64,000 nt of DNA from Methanospirillum lacunae (lineage in GTDB: Archaea; Halobacteriota; Methanomicrobia; Methanomicrobiales; Methanospirillaceae): positions 105,678 to 169,677 of the forward strand of contig NZ_QGMY01000009.1 of the NCBI RefSeq assembly GCF_003173355.1, read 5' to 3'. The translations under genes and the position numbers were made by a program. How positions within the stretch are numbered: position 1 is the first letter of the stretch; the number at the start of each line of letters is the position of its first letter. The notes beneath the pieces are model-generated. The model was not told the origin of the DNA. It was given only the letters and a program-made list of their open reading frames with translations, and did not search any database. Below, piece after piece: positions 15,405 through 23,773 of the stretch.

Positions 15405-16817
15405 ATGAATTCTCTGATGCGAGTACGTTTGAACACCGTACTGGATGAAAATACATTTACCCCACTTATCAGATCTGAAGATACCGAACTCATTGGCGGA
15501 ACTGGGTATATAGAAGGAAGACAGGTATGTGTGATAGCCCTAAATCCCGTAGCTTCGGTTCCACTTGATCCGTTTGAAGTTCTCCAGGACGAACTGGCAC
15601 TTCTTGACCATGCAGAGATGAATCATCTTCCAATCCTTCACCTCGCTGATCGTCCTGAACGAGTGGCTATGGGCACCACTGCCATTCCTCTCTCCATTAT
15701 GCGGACATACATTGAACCTAAAGGGGTGGGCAGTGTGTTCACCAGGTTCGCACGGTTGTCCGGAGTTGTTCCCCGTATTGCGGTCGTCTTCAGTCCAATA
15801 GCAACAACCCTGACATATCCGGTCGCTGAATGTGATGTCGTACTGATGACAAAAGCATCAGGCATGTCACTTGCACGTCCTGATATGCAGCGACTCATGA
15901 CAGGAGAATCAGAGTCATATGAAGCATATGGAGGAGCAGAAATGCATGCATCAGTTTCCGGAACCTGCGATATCCTCTGTGATACTCCAACCGATGCCCT
16001 CCAATTAGTCAGGAAAACTCTCCAGATATTTCCATCGTATTATTCGGATAGTCCACCGGTTTTCGAGCCACGGAATCCTGATCCTGATGCCCGGCTTCCA
16101 TCTCCCCTGACACTGGCATACCCATATTCACGTTTTGATATGCACAATCTCATTGAAACATTCATAGATCATGAGACCTTTCTTGAGCATCGGGCATTGT
16201 ATGCGACTGAACTCATCACAGGGTTTGCCAGAGTGAATGGAATGAATATTGGAGTTGTTGCCAACAATTCCCTGAATAAGGGTGGCATCCTCTTTCCTGA
16301 AACCTGCATAAAACTTGCCTCGTTTGCCTCCCTCTGTGATTCATTCAATATCCCCCTCCTGTTCCTTGCAGACCTGCCCGGATTTATGGTTGGAAAAGAG
16401 TCAGAAAACGCAGGGATTATTCATCATGGCGCTTTGATCTTCTCGACGCTTGCAAACCTGTCTGTTCCCAAGATCTGTATCATTGTCAGAAAGGCCTATA
16501 CTGCTGGATTGTACGCTATGTGTGGAACAGGTTTTGAGCCTGATCGTCTGCTATCATTTCCTGATGCAGAACTTACTATATACGGCACCAGAGCTGCCTC
16601 AAAACTGGCCAAAGAGAGTGGGTATACCCTTGAGAAGATAAAAGAAGTTGAAGATGCGGTAAAAGCAACTGCAAATCCAAGGCTCCATGTAGAGTCAGGA
16701 TATATAGATGGAATAATCGAACCTGATCAGGTGCGAAGTGAACTTTCTGTTTTTCTTGAGTGGGCGTATTCTCTTCCATTAAATCGGACATTTCCAAGAA
16801 GAGTACTCTGTCTTTAA
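15405..16817 (+). CDS. Acyl-CoA carboxylase carboxyltransferase-like protein
   Basis: The 470-residue protein has the two crotonase-like halves of biotin-dependent carboxyltransferases (PccB/AccD5 type). The second half is clear: NSLNKGGILFPETCIKLASFASLCDSFNIPLLFLADLPGFMVG, then GALIFSTLANLSVPKICIIVRKAYTAGLYAMCG. It is about 40 residues shorter than usual PccB. No biotin carboxylase or biotin carrier gene is next to it. It is cotranscribed with the phosphatase (11-bp gap). It may carry out carboxyl transfer with subunits encoded elsewhere, or have taken another role. Confidence 0.82.
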   Translation: MNSLMRVRLNTVLDENTFTPLIRSEDTELIGGTGYIEGRQVCVIALNPVASVPLDPFEVLQDELALLDHAEMNHLPILHLADRPERVAMGTTAIPLSIMRTYIEPKGVGSVFTRFARLSGVVPRIAVVFSPIATTLTYPVAECDVVLMTKASGMSLARPDMQRLMTGESESYEAYGGAEMHASVSGTCDILCDTPTDALQLVRKTLQIFPSYYSDSPPVFEPRNPDPDARLPSPLTLAYPYSRFDMHNLIETFIDHETFLEHRALYATELITGFARVNGMNIGVVANNSLNKGGILFPETCIKLASFASLCDSFNIPLLFLADLPGFMVGKESENAGIIHHGALIFSTLANLSVPKICIIVRKAYTAGLYAMCGTGFEPDRLLSFPDAELTIYGTRAASKLAKESGYTLEKIKEVEDAVKATANPRLHVESGYIDGIIEPDQVRSELSVFLEWAYSLPLNRTFPRRVLCL

Positions 16818-17041
16818 AATTCTTCTGTTTTTATTTTAATACTCTTTCCGGTTGAATATACTGATCTCAACCAGGGTTGGCTTGGATCTCTACACTTTTC
16901 GTTCACAATTTGATGTTAAAAAAAGACATTTCATATGATGTAAACCGCATAATGAGATACGCAAGGGATATAATTTCTGAAACCACATTGCTACAAACCC
17001 AAGGTTAATGCTCCAATCAGGCACAAAAACAGGGAGAAACT

Positions 17042-17236
17042 ATGAAAATTATCTTCCCTGATGGACACGAGAGAGAGATTGCTTCAAGAGGAAGGACGAT
17101 AGAGGCAATCATTCAGGAGCAGGGACTCAACCCGCTTGAACTTCTCGTCTCACGGGACGGAGAGATCATTCCCGAGGACACAATTGGGAATGAGAGTGAT
17201 TCCATCAGGCTCATCAGGATATCTCATGGAGGGTAA
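17042..17236 (+). CDS. Ubiquitin-like sulfur carrier (TtuB/ThiS-like)
   Basis: The 64-residue beta-grasp protein MKIIFPDGHEREI...ISHGG ends in Gly-Gly, the mark of carriers that are adenylated and thiocarboxylated. A ribosome binding site (GGGAGA) precedes the ATG. Its last 11 bases overlap the start of a TtuA-type tRNA thiolation gene, so it most likely donates sulfur for 2-thiouridine in tRNA, as TtuB does for TtuA. The E1-like enzyme at 2162 could activate it. A weak half-site of the sulfur palindrome lies at 16902-16911. Confidence 0.85.
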   Translation: MKIIFPDGHEREIASRGRTIEAIIQEQGLNPLELLVSRDGEIIPEDTIGNESDSIRLIRISHGG

Positions 17237-18152
17237 ACCAGTCTGTTCACACTGTTCAGGCCGGGCTGTGTACCTGGACAGGGAAAGTGGGACTCATCTC
17301 TGCAGTCAGCATCTCAAAGAATCGGTTCAGGCCAGGGTACTGAACCGTATTATACAGGAAAAGCCACTTCCGGATAAATTCGGAGTTGCATTTAGCGGAG
17401 GAAAAGACAGCACTGCACTACTTGCTGTCCTGGTTGCCCTGAAAGAGAAAATACCATCCAGACTTATCGCCCTCACTGTTGACGAAGGGATTGGCGGGTA
17501 CCGTGAAGAGACCATCAGGCATGCCAGGGATGTCTGTTCCAGGCTCAATGTTGAACACCGGATCATCACCTTTCCTGATCTGTTTGGCTTGAGTCTCGAT
17601 GATTTCATGAAAAATTCGAGTAGGAAAGCATGTACAATCTGTGGAATATTAAGGAGACGTGCCCTTGAAGTTCTCGCAGACCAGGAAGGAGTCCATCTTC
17701 TTGCGACTGGCCATAACCAGGATGATCATGCACAGACAACACTCATGAACGCTTTCTCAGCTGATATTAAGAAAGTGTTTGCAGGTTCAGGAAGAACATC
17801 ACAGTTTGCACGCCGTATCAAGCCATTTGCAGCGGTGAGTGAGAGAGAAGTGACACTCTATGCAATCCTTTCTGATCTGTTTATCGATCTTCCCGAATGC
17901 CCGTATGCAAGTGACGCATTCAGAGGAGAAGTCAGAAGACTCCTGAACCGGTTTGAACAGGAACATCCCGGTTCGATGAGAAATCTTGCACACGCTGAGG
18001 AAGAGATCAGATCACGGCTCAAAGGTAAAGTCCAACTCCAGCCACTGGAAAACTGTAAAGTCTGCGGGTGGTCTGGATCAGGAGAAATATGCCAGGTATG
18101 TACGGTACTCAAAGAGCAAAAAAACAAGAATAATTCATCGACCGGGCAGTGA
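17226..18152 (+). CDS. ttuA: TtuA/Ncs6-family tRNA 2-thiolation enzyme
   Basis: The ATG at 17226 is chosen (308 aa) because the family starts at the zinc finger, and it overlaps the carrier gene by 11 bp. In order: zinc site PVCSHCSGRAVYL with a later Cys/His, PP-loop FSGGKDSTALL (about residue 57), catalytic-cluster Cys in RKACTICGILRR, GHNQDDHAQTTLMN, and a C-terminal finger CKVCG...CQVC. Members adenylate uridine 54 or 34 of tRNA and bind an oxygen-sensitive [4Fe-4S] cluster. The frame could run further upstream, but that part overlaps the carrier gene and is not family-like. The gene symbol is by family; position 34 versus 54 cannot be told. Confidence 0.85.
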   Translation: MEGKPVCSHCSGRAVYLDRESGTHLCSQHLKESVQARVLNRIIQEKPLPDKFGVAFSGGKDSTALLAVLVALKEKIPSRLIALTVDEGIGGYREETIRHARDVCSRLNVEHRIITFPDLFGLSLDDFMKNSSRKACTICGILRRRALEVLADQEGVHLLATGHNQDDHAQTTLMNAFSADIKKVFAGSGRTSQFARRIKPFAAVSEREVTLYAILSDLFIDLPECPYASDAFRGEVRRLLNRFEQEHPGSMRNLAHAEEEIRSRLKGKVQLQPLENCKVCGWSGSGEICQVCTVLKEQKNKNNSSTGQ

Positions 18153-19340
18153 TCATACCCCTTCCACAATCTCCCTGACACCCTCAACCAGGGTCTGGAT
18201 CTCTTCTTCAGTGTTATACAGGTATAAACTGGCCCGTACGGTCCCGTCTGGAAGATTAAGATATTGCATAAGCGGCATGCAACAGTGATGCCCTGATCTC
18301 ACGATGATAGAGTACTGATCGTCCAGGATATGTGCCACCTCATGAGGATGAAGACCCTCAACAATAAACGAAACAACCCCTATCCTCTTCTCCCCTTCGG
18401 GAGGCCCGATGATCGTTACACCTTCTATTCCCGATAACCCTGATAGCAATTTTCTCGTAAGAACATCTTCATGAGCTTCAATTGCACCCATTCCGATGGC
18501 ATTGAGATATTTTACTGCTGCCCGAAGGCCGAATGCACCTGCAATATTGGGAGTGCCTGCCTCATACTTTGAATATCCTGATGCAACGAGGTACCCGTCA
18601 GTGGTAACATCATCAATCATTCCCCCACCAAGAAGCAGAGGTTCCAAACTATCTTCAGCCATCCAGAGCACACCGGTCCCGGTAGGACCGAGCATCTTGT
18701 GACCTGAAAAACAGAGATAGTCACAACCAATATCCCTTACATCGGTCTTGAAATGGGGGACAGACTGGGCTCCATCCACAAGACAAAGAGCATCATGATC
18801 ATGGGCGATCTCTGCAATATCTTTGACAGGTTCAACACTACCAAGTACGTTTGAAGCATGGCTGATAGCAACGAGTCGGGTATTTTTGGTTATTGCTGAT
18901 GAGATATCGTCAGCCGTAATTCCGGCCATTGGATTTCTGGCAGGAGATATTACATTCACAGTTACACCCTTTTCCCGAAGAGCATACCAGGGAAGCAGGT
19001 TGGAGTGATGATCAGTAACAGTGGTAATTATCTCATCGCCTGGCCTGAATGTCAGACCGCGTGCAACCATATTGATTGCTTCTGTGCAGTTTCTGACAAA
19101 GACCGGTGTTCCGCATTCTCCTCCGATGAATCGGTTTACCGTCTCATGAGCATCCCAGTACAGTTGCCCTGCAATCTGCGAGAGCCGGTGTACTCCGCGT
19201 CCCACATTGGCCCGGTAGTGGGTTTCATACTCCACCATTGCATCGATAACCGGCTGTGGAGATAGGCTTGTCGAGGCGTTGTCAAGGTAGATGACCTCCC
19301 GGGAAAGAGGAATGTCCTCTCTTATCTGATCGACATTCAT
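18153..19340 (-). CDS. SufS-type cysteine desulfurase
   Basis: The ATG at 19340 (395 aa) is chosen since REDIPLSREVIYLDNAST is the normal beginning; an extra 11 codons upstream have no ribosome binding site. PLP Lys lies in CFSGHKMLGPTGTG, and the active Cys in VRSGHHCCMPLMQYL, the SufS/CsdA (group II) form. It takes sulfur from cysteine as persulfide for Fe-S clusters or thiolation. It lies tail to tail with ttuA and is divergent from nadA; site E (19457-19470) lies in the shared region. A second desulfurase of the IscS type is encoded at 20521. Confidence 0.9.
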   Translation of the reverse strand: MNVDQIREDIPLSREVIYLDNASTSLSPQPVIDAMVEYETHYRANVGRGVHRLSQIAGQLYWDAHETVNRFIGGECGTPVFVRNCTEAINMVARGLTFRPGDEIITTVTDHHSNLLPWYALREKGVTVNVISPARNPMAGITADDISSAITKNTRLVAISHASNVLGSVEPVKDIAEIAHDHDALCLVDGAQSVPHFKTDVRDIGCDYLCFSGHKMLGPTGTGVLWMAEDSLEPLLLGGGMIDDVTTDGYLVASGYSKYEAGTPNIAGAFGLRAAVKYLNAIGMGAIEAHEDVLTRKLLSGLSGIEGVTIIGPPEGEKRIGVVSFIVEGLHPHEVAHILDDQYSIIVRSGHHCCMPLMQYLNLPDGTVRASLYLYNTEEEIQTLVEGVREIVEGV

Positions 19341-19456
19341 CTGATCTGATGCCCTCCCATGATGTACTACCATGTATTGTCAGCTGGTTAAGAATCTCAT
19401 GGATGCTGATACTGCCGGAACCGTGGGCATTATCCCAAAGGAAGATACAGATAGTT

Positions 19457-19470
19457 ATCACAATCGTGAA
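19457..19470. promoter_or_regulatory. Palindromic operator, site E (ATCACAATCGTGAA)
   Basis: Matches 13 of 14 positions of TTCACRATYGTGAA. It lies between the divergent sufS-type gene (start 19340) and nadA, and covers a possible GTG start of nadA at 19466. This argues that nadA begins further downstream at GTG 19496. Confidence 0.6.
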
Positions 19471-19495
19471 AGCGCTTCCATCAGACGAAGAACCA

Positions 19496-20461
19496 GTGGA
19501 GCCGGCATGTAACTATGATCTCATCAGCGAGATCAGGGAACTTGCTGACCGTCAGGGGGTTCTCATCCTCGCCCATAACTATCAGGCCCCTGAGATCTAC
19601 CAGATCGCAGAGAAAATTGGTGATTCTCTGGAACTGGCAAGATTAGCTCAGGAAACCGATGCGGAGACGATCCTCTTTTGTGGTGTTGACTTCATGGCTG
19701 ACACCGCAAAGATTTTAAATCCGCAGGCACGCGTCCTGATTCCGGATCCACAGGCACGGTGCACCATGGCTCACATGGCAGGAGAGCAGGCAGCCATTGA
19801 CCTCAGGGAGCAGTACCCTGATGCTGAGGTGGTCAGTTATGTCAACACCACAACAGCAACCAAGGCAGTGAGTGACATCTGCTGTACTTCCGCAAACGCG
19901 ATCGAGATCGTAGATTCTGTTGACTCAGAGCAGGTGATCTTTCTTCCTGACAGAAACCTTGCTGCATATGTGAGCAGGTTTACGCGAAAAGAGATCATCC
20001 CTGCAGCCGGGTACTGTTATGTCCATGATGCTATCACCAGAGAAAGTGTCGATGCCATGCAGAAACTTCATCCAGGTGCAGTCTTTGTGGCACATCCAGA
20101 ATGCAGGCCTGAAATCATCGACATGGCTGATGCAGTCTGCTCAACCGGTGGAATGGCAAGGTTCTGCCGGGATGCCTCTGTATCATCCTTTATCATCGGC
20201 ACCGAATCAGGCATGCTCCATCGCCTCCGGTCAGAAGTTGCAGAAAAGAAATTCTTTTCAGTAGCCGGGATCTGTGCCCCTATGAAACAGATAACGCTTG
20301 AGAAGATCAAGGCCTGTCTAACAACCGGATCAGGTGAGGTTGTCCTCGACAAGAGCCTCATGGATGCAGCACGAGTACCTCTCGAACGCATGATTGAAGT
20401 TTCAAAAACAAGACAGAGCCGATCTTTCAGGACCCGTGAAGAGATCAGAAAAGGGCTATAG
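19496..20461 (+). CDS. nadA: Quinolinate synthase A
   Basis: NadA condenses iminoaspartate with dihydroxyacetone phosphate to quinolinate for NAD synthesis and needs a [4Fe-4S] cluster. The protein shows VLILAHNYQAPEIYQIA, IGDSLELARLAQ, the cluster Cys in FCGVDFMADTAKIL, in ECRPEI and in GICAPMKQITLEKI. The frame is open back to 19349, but that part does not resemble NadA. GTG 19496 (321 aa) fits family length and leaves operator site E upstream; GTG 19466 is the alternative. It sits between two cysteine desulfurases, which could supply its cluster. No nadB or nadC gene is in the window. Confidence 0.92.
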   Translation: MEPACNYDLISEIRELADRQGVLILAHNYQAPEIYQIAEKIGDSLELARLAQETDAETILFCGVDFMADTAKILNPQARVLIPDPQARCTMAHMAGEQAAIDLREQYPDAEVVSYVNTTTATKAVSDICCTSANAIEIVDSVDSEQVIFLPDRNLAAYVSRFTRKEIIPAAGYCYVHDAITRESVDAMQKLHPGAVFVAHPECRPEIIDMADAVCSTGGMARFCRDASVSSFIIGTESGMLHRLRSEVAEKKFFSVAGICAPMKQITLEKIKACLTTGSGEVVLDKSLMDAARVPLERMIEVSKTRQSRSFRTREEIRKGL

Positions 20462-20520
20462 GTAAAGGGCTCCTTGTATTAATCGTCTGATAACAGCACA
20501 TCACAGAACTGGCGTAACCT

Positions 20521-21714
20521 ATGACTGCAGAACGAATCGTGTACATGGACCATTCTGCAACAACCGCTACCGACCCAGCGGTCGTCGATGCGATGATCCC
20601 ATGGTTCTCTAAAGGGTATGGTAACCCATCATCCCTGTACCGCATTGCACGCGAATCAAAAACAGCGGTTGAAAAAGCAAGAAGTCAGGTCGCAACAGCA
20701 CTTGGTGCACAACCTGATGAGATTTACTTTACATCCGGTGGAACTGAGGCTGATAACTGGGCAATTAAGGGGATTGCTTTCGCCAACAGGAAGAAAGGCA
20801 ACCACATCATCACCAGTGCCATTGAGCACCACGCAGTCCTTCATACCTGCGAATACCTCGAAAAGCAGGGATTCTCAGTCACGTACCTCCCGGTGGATGA
20901 GACAGGACAGGTACGGATCAGTGATCTCAAGGATGCAATTACTGATCAGACTATTCTGGTCACGATCATGTTTGCAAACAATGAGATCGGCACTATCGAA
21001 CCTATTGCTGAGATCGGAAAAATCTGTCGTGAACGCGGAGTGTATTTCCATACCGATGCTGTTCAGGCAATCGGTAATGTGGCAATTGATGTGGTAGCGA
21101 TGCAGATCGATCTCCTCTCACTCTCTGCCCACAAGTTTTACGGCCCCAAAGGTATCGGCGCTCTCTATATCAGGAAAAGTGTCAGAATTGACAACCTTCT
21201 TCATGGAGGGGGCCAGGAAAAGAGGAAACGTGCCGGAACCGAGAACATTCCCGGAATCGTAGGACTTGGGCTTGCAATCGAGCGTGCCATTGCCAGAATG
21301 GACGAGCAGAACAAGCGGGTTTCAGCGCTCAGGGATCGAATGCTGGATGGAATTCTCAAGAACATTCCAAACACCAGGCTGAATGGACACCCAAAGGAGA
21401 GACTTCCCGGCAATCTGAATGTGAGTTTTGATTTCATTGAGGGAGAATCCATGCTCCTGCTCCTCGATCACTTCGGAATCTGCGCCTCAACCGGGAGTGC
21501 CTGTACATCAGGCTCACTTGAGCCTTCTCATGTTCTTCTGGCTACCGGACTTCCCGCCGAGACTGCACATGGCTCACTCAGACTTACGCTTGGAGCAGAG
21601 AACACAGACGAAGATGTAGATTATGTTCTGGAACAGCTCCAGAAGGTAGTAATCCGTTTGAGGGAGATGTCTCCCTTGTACGCAGATCATAAAAAGAGGT
21701 CATGTAATGTATAG
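20521..21714 (+). CDS. iscS: IscS/NifS-type cysteine desulfurase
   Basis: The 397-residue PLP enzyme begins RIVYMDHSATTATDPAVVDAM. It has the PLP Lys in SLSAHKFYGPKGIGALY and the active loop Cys in CASTGSACTSGSLEPSHVL (near residue 325), the IscS/NifS group I form. It moves sulfur from cysteine to the scaffold encoded by the next gene, whose start overlaps its stop by 8 bp. The 59-bp gap after nadA suggests one transcript from the operator-controlled nadA promoter. Confidence 0.93.
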   Translation: MTAERIVYMDHSATTATDPAVVDAMIPWFSKGYGNPSSLYRIARESKTAVEKARSQVATALGAQPDEIYFTSGGTEADNWAIKGIAFANRKKGNHIITSAIEHHAVLHTCEYLEKQGFSVTYLPVDETGQVRISDLKDAITDQTILVTIMFANNEIGTIEPIAEIGKICRERGVYFHTDAVQAIGNVAIDVVAMQIDLLSLSAHKFYGPKGIGALYIRKSVRIDNLLHGGGQEKRKRAGTENIPGIVGLGLAIERAIARMDEQNKRVSALRDRMLDGILKNIPNTRLNGHPKERLPGNLNVSFDFIEGESMLLLLDHFGICASTGSACTSGSLEPSHVLLATGLPAETAHGSLRLTLGAENTDEDVDYVLEQLQKVVIRLREMSPLYADHKKRSCNV

Positions 21715-22147
21715 CGAAAAGGTAATGGATCATTTCATGAACCCCCGCAACCAGGGGGAGATCACAGAAGCTGATGGTGTTGGAGAAGTAGGAAATCCGA
21801 CCTGCGGTGATATCATGCGTATCTTCCTCACCGTGAAGGACAATATTATCACCGAGGTTAAATTTCAGACATTCGGATGCGGTGCTGCAGTTGCATCCAG
21901 TAGTATGGCTACTGAGATGATCAAGGGAAAGACCCTTGAAGAGGCATGGGAGGTCTCAAACAAAGCAGTTGCCGAGGCACTCGAAGGGCTCCCGGCAATA
22001 AAAATGCACTGCTCAGTACTGGCAGAAGAAGGGATTCACAAGGCGATCAACGATTATAGGATAAAACACGGGCTTGAACCCTGGGTAGAGAAGAATCCTC
22101 ATTCACATGATCATCATGGTCATGAAGACGAGACCTGCTCTACATAA
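21707..22147 (+). CDS. iscU: IscU/NifU-like Fe-S scaffold
   Basis: The 146-residue protein begins MYSEKVMDHFMNPRNQGEI and keeps the three cluster Cys, in VGNPTCGDIM (with the Asp), QTFGCGAA and MHCSVLAEEGIHKAI. It is the scaffold on which IscS builds [2Fe-2S]/[4Fe-4S] clusters. The C-terminus adds a His/Asp-rich tail (HSHDHHGHEDETCS) with an extra Cys, which may bind metal. It overlaps iscS by 8 bp. A T-tract at 22163-22169 can end the transcript. Confidence 0.93.
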   Translation: MYSEKVMDHFMNPRNQGEITEADGVGEVGNPTCGDIMRIFLTVKDNIITEVKFQTFGCGAAVASSSMATEMIKGKTLEEAWEVSNKAVAEALEGLPAIKMHCSVLAEEGIHKAINDYRIKHGLEPWVEKNPHSHDHHGHEDETCST

Positions 22148-22162
22148 TCCTCATCGAACCAC

Positions 22163-22169
22163 TTTTTTT
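22163..22169 (+). terminator. T-tract after iscU
   Basis: Seven T residues 16 bp past the iscU stop, before the convergent protease gene. Archaeal RNA polymerase ends transcripts at such tracts. Confidence 0.5.
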
Positions 22170-22212
22170 CCATAACATTTGCAGCATAGAAAAAAGGCAT
22201 AATTGGGATTTA

Positions 22213-23514
22213 TCAGGAAATGAGGGAGTTTTTATCAGGGTATGTCACATTCAGGACATAGAACTCATAGGAGTTGACCCCGTCCGGATTTTGAAGTGAG
22301 TAATCTATGTCCATGTTCAATCTGAATAGTGCATGAGGCCGGTTTTCTGATGAACCCCAGCTGTTGAGTACAGTCCAATACTGTTTTTCAGGGTCAGAAT
22401 CGTTATAACCCAGAATCAGCATAACATGACCGCCATCATTGTGAAGGGTACCCGGTGTGAGGCCAGGTGTAAAAATATCCTCTTCAGTCTGATTATTCCA
22501 GAAGTTCATCATAGGAGTCCAGTTATCAGGGGTGTATATGAATATCACGGCTTTTCCTGATTGCAGGGCTGCTTTTATTGCATTTATTGCGGTGTCATTG
22601 GATATCGGGCGCTCTTCATACTTAGCATTTGTACTAATCATGAGAGCAGTTACCTGATCGAGAGGGTAGTTTGGAGTAGTTTGGATATTTGATCTATTCA
22701 TTGCGGTTGACTCGCCATTCTCACACATACTCCGACTGTCTACGAATGATGCATTCGTGTTGGTCCATGGTATTGCTTTTTTTGTGGTATTATAAAAATC
22801 AGCAAACCATACTGGAGACCCACCACAACAGGCCCATATCCCGGTCCCATTATGATACGAGGAGGTGAAGTACTGAACTGATAGCCGGTCGGTGATGTTT
22901 TTCTGGTATGCAAGATCCAGTTGAAGAGCCCCGGTATCTGCCCATACCCAGCAGTTTCCACAATGTTCATCAACCCCTCCTGTCTGATCCCATTCGGAGG
23001 GAGTGTAGACAAACCGATCAAGATGGCTAAATGAACCTCGTGGGAGGGAGGTCAGGTTTTCAGGGATGGTGAACCTGGGCAGATTTCGATTTGCTTCCTG
23101 CATTGCAAGCACGACATCGGTCTGTAGACTCATCACAGCGGCAGAAGTATCCGAGGTTTCATTATTACGGGTAGTAGTACCAATGGTGCTAATCTCATCC
23201 AGATCGACGTGTGTATATCCACTGATATCCATTACCCTGCCAATTTCACGGGAATCAATACTCCGGAATGCAGAGAGATTTCCTGAGTCAATATTTTTCA
23301 AACTTATTCCATTGACAGAAATGTTTACAGGACCGGTGCAAGATGTACAGGGGGCTCCTGAAGAAGGAACTACGAATAAAAATGCGAATATCACGATTAG
23401 TATGAGTGTTCCACTCACCACTCCAGGCAGATTTTTCATATACGGTACTAGATGGTGAGCCAAGGAGAAAAACATTTGATGAAAAATCAGTTCTGATTCA
23501 AGATCATTGGACAT
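22213..23514 (-). CDS. Membrane-anchored papain-family (C1A) cysteine protease
   Basis: The 433-residue protein has one membrane segment near the N-terminus (about 32-52) and then faces outside. A propeptide-like part (to about 160) precedes the peptidase domain. The catalytic Cys is in HCGNCWVWADTGALQ, where papains have CGSCWAF. The His is in NDGGHVMLILGYND and the Asn in VLNSWGSSENR, all in C1A order. Surface proteases of this kind occur in several methanogens. It is not linked in strand or theme to the sulfur genes around it. Confidence 0.85.
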   Translation of the reverse strand: MSNDLESELIFHQMFFSLAHHLVPYMKNLPGVVSGTLILIVIFAFLFVVPSSGAPCTSCTGPVNISVNGISLKNIDSGNLSAFRSIDSREIGRVMDISGYTHVDLDEISTIGTTTRNNETSDTSAAVMSLQTDVVLAMQEANRNLPRFTIPENLTSLPRGSFSHLDRFVYTPSEWDQTGGVDEHCGNCWVWADTGALQLDLAYQKNITDRLSVQYFTSSYHNGTGIWACCGGSPVWFADFYNTTKKAIPWTNTNASFVDSRSMCENGESTAMNRSNIQTTPNYPLDQVTALMISTNAKYEERPISNDTAINAIKAALQSGKAVIFIYTPDNWTPMMNFWNNQTEEDIFTPGLTPGTLHNDGGHVMLILGYNDSDPEKQYWTVLNSWGSSENRPHALFRLNMDIDYSLQNPDGVNSYEFYVLNVTYPDKNSLIS

Positions 23515-23773
23515 TTTTTCGTGAAATGCTTTGGAATTTTGCGATACTCAATAATCCAAATAGATATATCTCTCCACAAGAGAAGGCATTGTGTGATTAC
23601 CTTTGTTCATCCGTCATCATACCACAGTCCGAGTACAACCATCAAAGATGCAGAGATTTTTATCTGATCAAATTTAGCCGGATTCTTATCCCTTTTATAC
23701 TGCCACGATAACCTATAGGATAGTTCACGATTGTGACGGAAACAATAATCCCATTATGAGGTAAGGAAAGGAG
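23515..23773. other. Divergent control region between protease and SepCysS genes
   Basis: Contains the SepCysS promoter: a TATA box TTTATAC (23694-23700), then operator site F starting 24 bp downstream, where transcription should begin. A purine-rich ribosome binding site (GGAAAGGAG) precedes ATG 23774. No gene is seen. Confidence 0.6.
23724..23737. promoter_or_regulatory. Palindromic operator, site F (TTCACGATTGTGAC)
   Basis: Matches 13 of 14 positions. The distance of 24 bp from TATA box TTTATAC (23694-23700) puts it over the expected start of transcription of the SepCysS-metY-metX operon, the classic place for a repressor. Confidence 0.7.

Noticed and set aside
16902..16915. TTCACAATTTGATG upstream of the sulfur-carrier gene as a seventh operator
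   Set aside because: Only the left half matches; I keep it as a weak half-site and not as a member of the set.
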